Assembly (NCBI GenBank): GCA_024235855.1
Contig: JACKLN010000007.1
Span: forward strand, 186,001-250,000
DNA: 64,000 nt
Direction: 5' to 3'
From: Burkholderiaceae bacterium
GTDB lineage: Bacteria > Pseudomonadota > Gammaproteobacteria > Burkholderiales > Burkholderiaceae_C
Each line of letters begins with the position of its first letter. Position 1 is the stretch's first letter. This document shows positions 54,570 to 62,624 of the stretch, piece after piece. The notes below the pieces were generated by a model. It was given only the letters and a program-made list of their open reading frames with translations. It was not told the DNA's origin and searched no databases. The translations under genes were made by a program, and so were the position numbers.

Positions 54570-55465
54570 CGGTTCAGGATCTCCGTGAGCATGCGCCGCA
54601 CGCCGTGCTCCCAGGGCGGCAGCTGCAGCCCGAAGGCGGTGGTGAGCCTGCGGCAGTCCAGCCGCGAGTTCAGCGGGCGCTGCGCCGGCGTGGGGTAGGC
54701 GGCGGTGGGGATGGGGTGGATGGCCTCGGGTGCCACGCGGATCGGCAGGCCGGCCTGGCGGGCGGTCTCGATCACCAGCTGCGCGTAGCCGTGCCAGCTG
54801 GTCTGGCCGGCGGCGGTGCAGTGGTACAGGCCGCACAGCGCGGGGTCGTGCTGGATGGCGCGCACGGCATGCGCCGTCACGTCGGCCAGCAGGTCCGCGC
54901 CGGTGGGCGCGCCGATCTGGTCGTCGATGACCTTCAGTTCGTCGCGCTCCTGCGCCAGGCGCAGCATGGTGCGCGCGAAGTTGCCGCCCCGGGCGGCGTA
55001 GACCCAGCTGGTGCGCAGGATCAGGTGGCGGCAGCCGCTGGCCTGGATGGCCTGCTCGCCGGCCAGCTTGGTGCGGCCGTAGACGCTCAGCGGGTTCGGG
55101 GTGGCGGTCTCGTCGCGCGGGGCGTTGCCGCTGCCGTCGAAGACGTAATCGGTGCTGTAGTGCACCAGCAGGGCATCCAGGGCCTTGGCCTGCTGCGCCA
55201 GCACGCCGGGGGCGGTGGCGTTGATGGCCTGCACCAGCGTAGGCTCGGACTCGGCCTTGTCCACGGCCGTGTGGGCCGCGGCATTGACGATCAGCGCCGG
55301 CCGCACCGCCTGCACCAGGGCAGACAGGGTGTCGGGGTGGCTGAAGTCGGCGGTGTGCGGCGCGGGCGTGTCGAAGTCGCAGGCCGTCACCGCCCCCAGC
55401 GGCGCCAGGGCCCGCTGCAGTTCCCAGCCGACCTGGCCATTGGCGCCCAGCAGAAGAATGTTCAT
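54566..55465 (-). CDS. rfbD: dTDP-4-dehydrorhamnose reductase
   Basis: 299-residue SDR enzyme that reduces the 4-keto sugar to dTDP-L-rhamnose with NAD(P)H. NILLLGANGQVGWELQRAL is the Rossmann loop and YSTDYVFDGSG with PLSVYGRTKLAGEQAI contains the YxxxK catalytic pair. Fourth step of the rhamnose pathway, second gene of the operon; 87 bases separate it from rfbB. Confidence 0.97.
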   Translation of the reverse strand: MNILLLGANGQVGWELQRALAPLGAVTACDFDTPAPHTADFSHPDTLSALVQAVRPALIVNAAAHTAVDKAESEPTLVQAINATAPGVLAQQAKALDALLVHYSTDYVFDGSGNAPRDETATPNPLSVYGRTKLAGEQAIQASGCRHLILRTSWVYAARGGNFARTMLRLAQERDELKVIDDQIGAPTGADLLADVTAHAVRAIQHDPALCGLYHCTAAGQTSWHGYAQLVIETARQAGLPIRVAPEAIHPIPTAAYPTPAQRPLNSRLDCRRLTTAFGLQLPPWEHGVRRMLTEILNR

Positions 55466-55552
55466 GTCAGCCCCTCGCCCGGCGAGTACACCGGGCGATC
55501 CCCCGAGGGGATGCGGACCGGCTTGGGGCGGCCCGGCGCTCCGCCTGCGGAC

Positions 55553-56611
55553 TCATCGCGCGGCGTAGTTGGTAGCCACCCACTCGCGGTAGGCACCCGA
55601 CTGCACCTGGGCCACCCAGTCGGCATGGTCCAGGTACCACTGCACGGTCTTGCGGATGCCCGTGGCGAAGGTCTCGGCCGGGCGCCAGCCCAGTTCACGC
55701 TCGATCCTGCGCGCGTCGATGGCGTAGCGGCGGTCGTGGCCAGGACGGTCGGCGACGAAGGTGATCAGGCGGCTGTACGGGCCGGCAGGGTCGGGGCGCA
55801 GTTCGTCGAGCAGGCCGCACACCGTCCTGACGATGTCGAGGTTGGCCATCTCGTTCCAGCCGCCGACGTTGTAGGTCTGCCCCAGGCGGCCGCGGGCCAG
55901 CACGGTGCGGATGGCGCTGCAGTGGTCGCGCACGTACAGCCAGTCGCGGATCTGCTGGCCGTCGCCATACACGGGCAGCGGCTTGCCGGCCAGCGCGTTG
56001 ACGATCATCAGCGGGATGAGCTTCTCGGGGAAGTGGTACGGGCCGTAGTTGTTGGAGCAGTTGGTGGTCAGCACCGGCAGGCCGTAGGTGTGGTGCCAGG
56101 CGCGCACCAGGTGGTCGCTGGCGGCCTTGCTGGCCGAATAGGGGCTGTTCGGCTCGTAGGGGTGGTCTTCGGTGAAGGCGGGCGCGCCGGGGGCCAGGCT
56201 GCCGTAGACCTCGTCGGTGCTGACGTGCAGGAAGCGGAAGGCGGCCTTGTCGGCCTGGCCCAGGGTGTGCCAGAACCCGCGGGCCGCCTCCAGCAGGGTG
56301 AAGGTGCCGTCCACGTTGGTCTTCATGAACGCGCCGGGGCCGTGGATGCTGCGGTCCACGTGGCTTTCGGCGGCGAAGTGCACGATGGCGCGCGGGCGGT
56401 GTTCGGCCAGCAGCCGGTCGAGCAGGGCGCGGTCGGTGATGTCGCCGTGCACGAAGACGTGGCGCGCATCATCCTGAAGGCTGGCGAGGTTGGCCAGGTT
56501 GCCGGCGTAGGTCAGTGCGTCGATGTTGAGCACCGGTTCGTCACACTGGCCCAGCCAGTCGAGCACGAAGTTGCTGCCGATGAAGCCGGCGCCGCCGGTG
56601 ACGAGGATCAT
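55553..56611 (-). CDS. rfbB: dTDP-glucose 4,6-dehydratase
   Basis: 352-residue SDR dehydratase acting on dTDP-glucose. ILVTGGAGFIGSNFVLDWL is the NAD-binding loop; STDEVYGSL and the YSASKAASDHLVRAWHHTYG catalytic block are typical. I start at MILVTGG rather than at the in-frame GTG/ATG ten codons upstream. First gene of the leftward rfbBDAC unit, divergent from the ACP operon. Confidence 0.97.
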   Translation of the reverse strand: MILVTGGAGFIGSNFVLDWLGQCDEPVLNIDALTYAGNLANLASLQDDARHVFVHGDITDRALLDRLLAEHRPRAIVHFAAESHVDRSIHGPGAFMKTNVDGTFTLLEAARGFWHTLGQADKAAFRFLHVSTDEVYGSLAPGAPAFTEDHPYEPNSPYSASKAASDHLVRAWHHTYGLPVLTTNCSNNYGPYHFPEKLIPLMIVNALAGKPLPVYGDGQQIRDWLYVRDHCSAIRTVLARGRLGQTYNVGGWNEMANLDIVRTVCGLLDELRPDPAGPYSRLITFVADRPGHDRRYAIDARRIERELGWRPAETFATGIRKTVQWYLDHADWVAQVQSGAYREWVATNYAAR

Positions 56612-56837
56612 GGGGTAGCGGGAGCGTGAGACTGGACACACAGATTTGCGGGACGACCGAACACTCTAGCGTTCCAATTGGTTCGCCCGACCGCACCAAG
56701 ACGTCAGCAGGCTCATTGTCCGACGAATACTGCACATGGTGGCTGGCCAGCGCACACGACCTCGATTCAAGGGCTGCAAGAATCGAATCGTTGTCACGAT
56801 CTTTGGCGCATTCCCGACTTGTGAACAAGCGAAGTCC
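56612..56837. promoter_or_regulatory. Divergent intergenic region between rfbB and the ACP operon
   Basis: 226 bases, visibly richer in A and T than the genes around it. It should hold promoters for the leftward rfb unit and the rightward exosortase-associated operon. I see small dyads (CGATTC at 56763-56768 with GAATCG at 56785-56790; CTTGT/ACAAG at 56818-56829 just before the ACP gene), but no convincing sigma-70 or sigma-54 hexamers. No coding region is supported. Confidence 0.45.
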
Positions 56838-57086
56838 ATGACCATTCAGACCGAAGTTCTTTCCATGCTCGACGAGGTCCTCAGCCTGCGTGGCCGCACC
56901 TCATCGTTCACTGCCGACACCCCCTTACTTGGGAGCTTGCCAGAGCTTGACAGCATGGCCGTGGCCACCCTGCTCACCACGATCGAGGAACGCTTCGGCT
57001 TTGCGGTGGACGACGGCGACATCAGCGGCGAGACCTTCGCCACCGTCGGCAGCCTGACCGCGTTTGTGACCGAACACGCGGGCTGA
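56838..57086 (+). CDS. Acyl carrier protein, exosortase-A-system associated
   Basis: 82 residues. The phosphopantetheine serine is S39 in LPELDSMAVATLLTTIEERF. The helical pattern fits an ACP; the family in exosortase loci works with the acyl-CoA ligase and PLP decarboxylase, both present in the leftward half of this locus. I start at MTIQTEVLSM; upstream in-frame codons back to 56736 have no ribosome-binding site and encode atypical sequence. The ATP-grasp fusion follows 20 bases later. Confidence 0.9.
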   Translation: MTIQTEVLSMLDEVLSLRGRTSSFTADTPLLGSLPELDSMAVATLLTTIEERFGFAVDDGDISGETFATVGSLTAFVTEHAG

Positions 57087-57106
57087 AGCATCCCCGTTTG
57101 GAACCG

Positions 57107-58900
57107 ATGACGGCCAGCATCAAGGAAAAACTGGCGGCTGGCGCCGGACGCGTCTTGCTGCTGGATGCCGATCAGCCGGCGTCGCTGGCCGTGCTGCGCT
57201 CACTGGCTCGGCGCGGTCTGCGCGTAGATGTGGCGAGCAGCGACGCACGGGCCATTGGCCGGCGTTCGCGACACGCACTCGGTCGCTGGATCCACCCGGA
57301 TCCGTTAGCCGACGCCGAAGCCTTTCTACAGTGGATGAAGGAGCACCTGGCCAGGCACCACTACGAACTCGTGATCCCGCTGACAGAGCGCACAGTGGTA
57401 CCGCTGTCACAACAGCGCGAGCGCTTCGCGGGCCATGTCATCGCGGTGGCTGATCACGACGCGCTGACCCAGGTCATTGACAAGCAGCGTACTGTGGCGC
57501 TGGCGGTCCAACTGGGCATCCCCGTGCCGCGGGCAGAGCCCGTGGCGGATGTGATGCAGGCCGTGAACGTCGCCCAACAGTTGGGCTATCCCGTCGTGGT
57601 GAAGCCCGCACGTTCAGTGGGCAACGCGGGCGGTCAGCGCGTGCAACTGTCGGTGAGCTACGCGTTTGACGCTCGCGAACTGTCGGGCCAGGTGGAGGCG
57701 GCGCTGCGCTACGGCCCGGTCATGCTGCAGGAGTATTTCGCAGGCGACGGTGTCGGCATCGAACTGATCGCCCGCCACGGTGAACTCCAGTACACCTTTC
57801 AGCACCGACGCCTGCACGAAGTGCCCCTCACCGGGGGTGGCAGCAGCCTGCGCGTCAGCGAGATGCCGCATCCCGAACTCGTGGAAGCCGCGGCCAAGCT
57901 GATGCACGCACTGCGCTGGCACGGCGTCGCCATGGTGGAGTTCAAGCGAAATCCGGAAACCGGCGACTTCCGGCTCATGGAAGTCAACGGGCGGTTCTGG
58001 GGGTCGCTGCCATTGGCCGTGGCCGCCGGCGCCGACTTCCCGGCCATGCTGCACGCGCTCATGACCTCCGGCAGTGTGGGCTCATGGCCGGCTGCGCGGC
58101 CGGGGGTTCTGGGTCGCCAGCTTGCGCGCGACGTGGACTGGCTGGAACACGTGCTGCGTCGCAACGCCCCACCCCGACTGGTGCGGCTGCCCACCCTGGG
58201 CCAGGTGCTGTGCGACAGTCTGATGGTGTTCTCCCCACGCCACCATTTCGATGTCCAGCAATGGCGGGACCCGTGGCCCGGGTTGGTGGATCTGGGCCGT
58301 CTCGTCCACGCTCAGTGGCAGCGCGTCGCAGGCAAGCTGGCGCAGCGTCAACGCCTGCGCAAGGAGCGGGGGCGTGCCGCGGCCTTGCGACGACGCTGGT
58401 CGCAGGCCCAACGGCTGCCGAACGTGCTGTTCCTGTGCTACGGCAACATCAACCGCAGCGCGCTGGCCCAGGCCTATGCCCAGGCCAGATCGCCGGTTGC
58501 AGCCCGCTTCGCTTCTGCCGGATTCCACAGTCCCGAAGGGCGCCCTGCCGACCCCGTCATGGTGGATGTGGCCCTTGGCCAGGGGGTGCGTCTGGACGGC
58601 TGGCATTCCCGCACACTGACGGCGGACATGGTGCAGCGCGCCGACATCATCCTGGCCATGGAAGTGGCTCACCTCGATCGCCTGACGCAAGTTCACCCCG
58701 AAGCCCGTGAACGCGCGTGCCTGCTCGATGGCGCGGGCGCGGAGATACCGGACCCTTACGGCCACGCGCGCCCCACCTACGAGCAGGTGGCGCAACGGGT
58801 CTGTCGGGCGGTCGACCGTTGGTTTCCCGCGCCGACGTCGAGTGCGGCAACGCCCACGGCGTCCGCTGGCCGGCCTACAGCCCCCGAGCCGCATGTCTGA
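57107..58900 (+). CDS. ATP-grasp ligase fused to low-molecular-weight protein tyrosine phosphatase
   Basis: 597 residues in two parts. Residues about 10-390 are an ATP-grasp enzyme of the carbamoyl-phosphate/D-Ala-ligase type (GRVLLLDADQPASLAVLRSL, GYPVVVKPARSVGNAGGQR, MLQEYFAGDGVGIEL, FRLMEVNGRFWGS). Residues about 435-585 are a low-molecular-weight tyrosine phosphatase: active-site loop LCYGNINRSA with C444 and R450 (CX5R), and the general-acid motif IPDPYGHA. A basic linker (RKERGRAAALRRRW) joins them. A phosphatase acting on a polysaccharide tyrosine kinase is usual in EPS loci; fusion to an ATP-grasp ligase is not. A TTG three codons upstream is another start. Confidence 0.88.
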   Translation: MTASIKEKLAAGAGRVLLLDADQPASLAVLRSLARRGLRVDVASSDARAIGRRSRHALGRWIHPDPLADAEAFLQWMKEHLARHHYELVIPLTERTVVPLSQQRERFAGHVIAVADHDALTQVIDKQRTVALAVQLGIPVPRAEPVADVMQAVNVAQQLGYPVVVKPARSVGNAGGQRVQLSVSYAFDARELSGQVEAALRYGPVMLQEYFAGDGVGIELIARHGELQYTFQHRRLHEVPLTGGGSSLRVSEMPHPELVEAAAKLMHALRWHGVAMVEFKRNPETGDFRLMEVNGRFWGSLPLAVAAGADFPAMLHALMTSGSVGSWPAARPGVLGRQLARDVDWLEHVLRRNAPPRLVRLPTLGQVLCDSLMVFSPRHHFDVQQWRDPWPGLVDLGRLVHAQWQRVAGKLAQRQRLRKERGRAAALRRRWSQAQRLPNVLFLCYGNINRSALAQAYAQARSPVAARFASAGFHSPEGRPADPVMVDVALGQGVRLDGWHSRTLTADMVQRADIILAMEVAHLDRLTQVHPEARERACLLDGAGAEIPDPYGHARPTYEQVAQRVCRAVDRWFPAPTSSAATPTASAGRPTAPEPHV

Positions 58901-59747
58901 AGTCGACTCGAACGCGGCACAGGCCGTCGGGCGCCCGGTGCAGGTTCTGCCGCATTTCCATGGGGTGAATGGTCGCCGATTGTTCGGCCTGACCTGGCAG
59001 CCCGACGGCCCGGCCAAGGGCACGGTGCTTTACCTGCCCCCCATGGCCGAGGAGATGAACCGCTGTCGCACGCACGTGGCCGATACGGCGCGCGCACTGG
59101 CGGCCGCGGGCTGGCGCTGCCTGCTGCTGGACCCCTATGCCACCGGCGAGAGCGAGGGTGACAGCGACGAGGCCGATTGGGACACCTGGGTGGCCGACAC
59201 GGTGGAGCTCACCCGGCAGCTCTCAGCCGCCCACGGACCCATCGCGCTGTGGGGCGTACGCACTGGCGCGTTGCTCGCGGCCGAGGCCGCGCGGCATGCG
59301 CGGCAGCAGGTGTGCCGCCTTCTGTTCTGGCAGCCCGTGCTCGACGGCGCCCTCTTCCTGAATCAGACCTTGCGCCTGCGCATCGCGTCCCAGATGGTGC
59401 ACGAAGGCGCCAAGGAAACCACCGACAGCCTGCGCCGACAGCTGGCCGACGGAGAGACGCTGGAGGTGGCCGGTTATCCGCTGCCGGGCCGCCTGGCCAT
59501 GGCATTGAACGAACGCAAGATGGCCGCGCTGTGCCAGGACACGACCCTTCCGGTCTCCTGGCTCGAAGTCGTGTCGGCCGCCGGTGGAGCGCCTTCACCG
59601 GCCAGCCGCAAGGCCATCGATGCATGGCCCTCCACCGTGCAGCTTCAGACCGTGGTCTGCCCCATGGTCTGGCAGGTGTACGACCGCGAGCACGCGCCCG
59701 ATCTGGTCAGCGGTACGCTGGCACTGCTGGACCGTTCGGCGCCATGA
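58893..59747 (+). CDS. Alpha/beta hydrolase 2, exosortase-A-system associated
   Basis: 284 residues, alpha/beta hydrolase fold of the TIGR03101 group. The opening (HFHGVNGRRLFGLTWQPDGP) and LYLPPMAEEMNRCRTHVADT ARAL are characteristic. At the nucleophile elbow it reads LWGVRTGALLA (121-125), so the GxSxG serine is missing and replaced by arginine. It overlaps the ATP-grasp fusion stop by 8 bases and is followed by a glycosyltransferase overlapping 4 bases. It may be a binding or accessory protein rather than a classical esterase. Confidence 0.85.
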   Translation: MSEVDSNAAQAVGRPVQVLPHFHGVNGRRLFGLTWQPDGPAKGTVLYLPPMAEEMNRCRTHVADTARALAAAGWRCLLLDPYATGESEGDSDEADWDTWVADTVELTRQLSAAHGPIALWGVRTGALLAAEAARHARQQVCRLLFWQPVLDGALFLNQTLRLRIASQMVHEGAKETTDSLRRQLADGETLEVAGYPLPGRLAMALNERKMAALCQDTTLPVSWLEVVSAAGGAPSPASRKAIDAWPSTVQLQTVVCPMVWQVYDREHAPDLVSGTLALLDRSAP

Positions 59748-60799
59748 CAGCCACCGCGCGCCCTGAGGCTCCGATGCTGCCCCCGACCGGGCCCGCGGTT
59801 GCCGATGCGAGCGCCTTCGACGTCAGCGTCGTGATCGCCACGCGGAACCGGGCTGCACTGCTGACGCGGGCGCTGGGCTCCGTGATGGCCCAGCGCGAGG
59901 TGCGGGTGCAGGCCATCGTCGTCGACGACGGCTCCGCCCCCGACCAGGCGCGGATGGTGCAGGCCGCTGTTGCTGCCTGCGGCCCCGCGGCGCAGCTGCT
60001 GCGGCTGCCGGCGCGTGATGCCGGGCACGGGCCGTCCTATGCGCGCAACAGCGCTGCGGCACAGGCCACCGGGCGGCTGCTGGCCTTTCTGGACGACGAC
60101 GACGAGTGGACCGACCCGCATCATCTGCGACGCAGCGTGGCGTCGCTGGGCGCATGGCCGTCCGGCGGCGGCGGAACGGCCGATGTTCTCTTCGGGGACC
60201 AGCGCGCGCTGCACCCCGATGGCCGCGAACACACCGGCCCATTGTGGCTGAGAGGGCTCGACACACGGCTGCGCACCCTACCCGATGCGCAAGGCGCACG
60301 CGAGGCCGACGTGCGCAGCCTGCTGGCAGCCGGTGGCATGTGCCACCTCAACACCGTGGTGATGCGACGCCACTTCTTCCAGACCCTGGGCGGGTTCGAC
60401 GAGCGCCTGCGCTACGAGGAAGACCGGGACCTCTGCCTGCGCGCCATCGACGCTGCGCAGCGCATGCTCTTCCAGCCCGCTCTCATCGGCGTGCACCATA
60501 TCCCCGACCGCACGCAGCGCCAGAACGTGACCACCGCGATGGCCGACCACGACAAGCGACTGGCGCAGTTGCTGCTGCTGGAAAAGGCCCAGCTCACTTG
60601 CCGCCAGTCGGTCTGCCGTCGATACGCACGCGTCGCCAAGGGCCAGGTGCTGAAGCATCTGGCCGTCAGCATGGCCCAGGCCCAACGCCCTCGCGACGCC
60701 CAGGCCTACCGCCTGCAAGCCCTGGGGCTGGACTTCAGCCTCAAATGGCTGGCCTACACCGCTCTGGGTGCCCTGCGCACCATCGGATCATCGACATGA
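59744..60799 (+). CDS. Glycosyltransferase family 2
   Basis: 351 residues. GT-A fold: FDVSVVIATRNRAALLTRAL, the DxD-like region GRLLAFLDDDDEWTDPHHLR and the acceptor motif RHFFQTLGGFDERLRYEEDR DLCLRAI with the ED catalytic-base block. No transmembrane helix, so it acts on the cytoplasmic side, likely adding one sugar to the lipid-linked repeat unit. ATGA overlaps join it to hydrolase 2 before it and the sulfotransferase-like gene after it. Confidence 0.92.
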   Translation: MTATARPEAPMLPPTGPAVADASAFDVSVVIATRNRAALLTRALGSVMAQREVRVQAIVVDDGSAPDQARMVQAAVAACGPAAQLLRLPARDAGHGPSYARNSAAAQATGRLLAFLDDDDEWTDPHHLRRSVASLGAWPSGGGGTADVLFGDQRALHPDGREHTGPLWLRGLDTRLRTLPDAQGAREADVRSLLAAGGMCHLNTVVMRRHFFQTLGGFDERLRYEEDRDLCLRAIDAAQRMLFQPALIGVHHIPDRTQRQNVTTAMADHDKRLAQLLLLEKAQLTCRQSVCRRYARVAKGQVLKHLAVSMAQAQRPRDAQAYRLQALGLDFSLKWLAYTALGALRTIGSST

Positions 60800-61644
60800 C
60801 CCCCCCACCGCAAGCCACCGCGGGCCCAGCGCGCGCAGCCGGTCACACGACCGGCGAGGCGCTGCTGGGCCCGGCCGGCCATCTGTTACGCGCCGCCGTG
60901 GCCAATCCGCGCCTGGTGCTGCAGCACCGCAACATCTTCCTGCTTAGCCACATGCGGGCCAACACCAGCGTGTTCGGCCATCTCATCGGCAGCCACCCTT
61001 GGGTCGAGGGCTACTACGAGATGCACATCGGCTACTTCAGCTGGAAGAGCCTGTGGCGCCAGAAGCTGCGCCACTTCGCCGCCCACGAGGTCAAGCCGCA
61101 AGCGCGTTTCATGTTCGACAAGGTGCTGCACGATGGCCACCACGTCGCGCCGGCGCTGCTGCTGCGCAGGCGCAGCCGAACCATCTTCATGACGCGCGCG
61201 GCCGAACAGTCGGTCAAGAGCCTGGTGGTGCTGTTCCGCAAGCACGCGCCACATCTGCCCGAAGCCACGGTGCAGGGGGCCGTGGACTACTACGTGCGCC
61301 GCCTGGCCACGCTGATCAGCATCGCCGAGACGCCGGGGCTCGCCTACTTCTACCTGGATGCCGAACGCCTGATCAGCGACACCGGGCCCGCGCTGGCCGC
61401 GCTGTCGGGGTGGTTGGGACTGCCCACCCCCATTCCCACCCACTACGGCACATTCGAGAACACTGGCCGCGGCAACACCGGCGACCATTCGGAGCGACTT
61501 AAATCCGGCCAGGTCAGTCGCATCACGTCGGACTACTCCGACATCGTGCTCAGCCCCGAACAGCTGCAGGCCGTCCAGCACGCCCACGCCGAGTGCCGGC
61601 AGCGCCTGATCTCTGGCGCGCAGGCCAGCGCCGTGCAGACATGA
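60796..61644 (+). CDS. Sulfotransferase-like protein
   Basis: 282 residues. The N-terminal NIFLLSHMRANTSVFGHLIG SHPWVEGYYE resembles the PAPS 5'-phosphosulfate loop of sulfotransferases, with S, R and T/S residues in place, though glycine is replaced. RTIFMTRAAEQSVKSLVVLF resembles the 3'-phosphate site (R...S). YFYLDAERLISDTGPALAAL SGWLGLP is a typical C-terminal helix block. Its role would be sulfating the polysaccharide or another acceptor. Family call moderate; overlapping neighbours place it firmly in the operon. Confidence 0.6.
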   Translation: MTPPPQATAGPARAAGHTTGEALLGPAGHLLRAAVANPRLVLQHRNIFLLSHMRANTSVFGHLIGSHPWVEGYYEMHIGYFSWKSLWRQKLRHFAAHEVKPQARFMFDKVLHDGHHVAPALLLRRRSRTIFMTRAAEQSVKSLVVLFRKHAPHLPEATVQGAVDYYVRRLATLISIAETPGLAYFYLDAERLISDTGPALAALSGWLGLPTPIPTHYGTFENTGRGNTGDHSERLKSGQVSRITSDYSDIVLSPEQLQAVQHAHAECRQRLISGAQASAVQT

Positions 61645-62624
61645 GCCAGGAGCGAGCGTCCGCCGCGGTCACCGAAATCCCGGTGGTCTTCGATTGCGAA
61701 GGCAGCCGCCTGCTGGGCGTCGTGCACCTGCCGGACCAACCGCGCCCACGGGGACTGCTCGGCGTCGTGGCCGGGGGGCCGCAGTACCGCGGCGGTCTGG
61801 CGCGCATCCAGGTCCGCATGGCTCGGCAGCTGGCCGAAGCCGGTGTGCCGGTGATGCGGTTCGACTACCGCGGCCTGGGCGACAGCGAAGGTCAGTTCAA
61901 GGGCTTCAGGCACGTCGAAGCCGACATCGGCGCCGCGCTGCAGACCTTCCTGGCGCAGGTGCCCGGCATGCGCGAAGTGGCGTTGTGGGGCGGATGCGAT
62001 GCCTCTTCGGCGAGCCTGATCAATGGCTGGAAGTTCCCGCAGGTCACGGGCCTGCTGCTGGGCAACCCCTGGGTGCATTCGGAGGAGACCGGTGACCAGG
62101 TGGCCGTGGCCCACTACCGCCAGCGCCTGCGCGACAAGGACTTCTGGCTCAAGCTGCTGCGTGGCGGCTACAACCCGCTGCCGGCGGTGGCCACCGTGGC
62201 GCGCAACCTGTGGGCGCGCACGCGCCGCGCCCTGCGCGGCCCGGGCGACACCAGCGCCAGCGCGCGCATGCAGGACGACCCTTCCCTGCCATTCCAGCAA
62301 CGCATGTGTCTGGGGCTCTCGCGTTTCAAGGGCGACGTCCTCATGCTCATGAGTGGCCGCAGCCTCGTGAGCAAGGAGTTCGATCAACTCGTCGTGCAGT
62401 CGCCGGCCTGGCAGCAGGCCCTGGCTGCACCGGCCCAGGTGGTTCGGGTGGACCTGCCCAACGCCGACCAAGCCTACTCCAACATCGCGTCGCAGCGTGA
62501 GGTCATCGACCTCGTCACGCGCTGGATGTGTGCCCCCGAATCGGTACAAGGCCACCGCGGTGCCGCCGCCGTGCTGGCGGCGGCGCGACACCGGCTTAAC
62601 ACGGCCACGGGCCAGGAAGCATGA
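61641..62624 (+). CDS. Alpha/beta hydrolase 1, exosortase-A-system associated
   Basis: 327 residues of the TIGR03100 group. Typical motifs: GVVAGGPQYRGGLARIQVRM ARQLAEAGVPVMRFDYRGLG DSEG and the elbow ALWGGCDASSASL. The nucleophile position is a cysteine (C119) rather than serine, suggesting a thiol hydrolase or acyl-transfer role, as for dienelactone-hydrolase-like enzymes. ATGA overlaps on both sides (sulfotransferase-like before, asparagine synthetase after). Confidence 0.88.
   Translation: MSQERASAAVTEIPVVFDCEGSRLLGVVHLPDQPRPRGLLGVVAGGPQYRGGLARIQVRMARQLAEAGVPVMRFDYRGLGDSEGQFKGFRHVEADIGAALQTFLAQVPGMREVALWGGCDASSASLINGWKFPQVTGLLLGNPWVHSEETGDQVAVAHYRQRLRDKDFWLKLLRGGYNPLPAVATVARNLWARTRRALRGPGDTSASARMQDDPSLPFQQRMCLGLSRFKGDVLMLMSGRSLVSKEFDQLVVQSPAWQQALAAPAQVVRVDLPNADQAYSNIASQREVIDLVTRWMCAPESVQGHRGAAAVLAAARHRLNTATGQEA

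Noticed and set aside
56736..56837. N-terminal extension of the ACP (34 codons)
   Set aside because: No ribosome-binding site, sequence unlike any ACP N-terminus; the ATG at 56838 fits the family.
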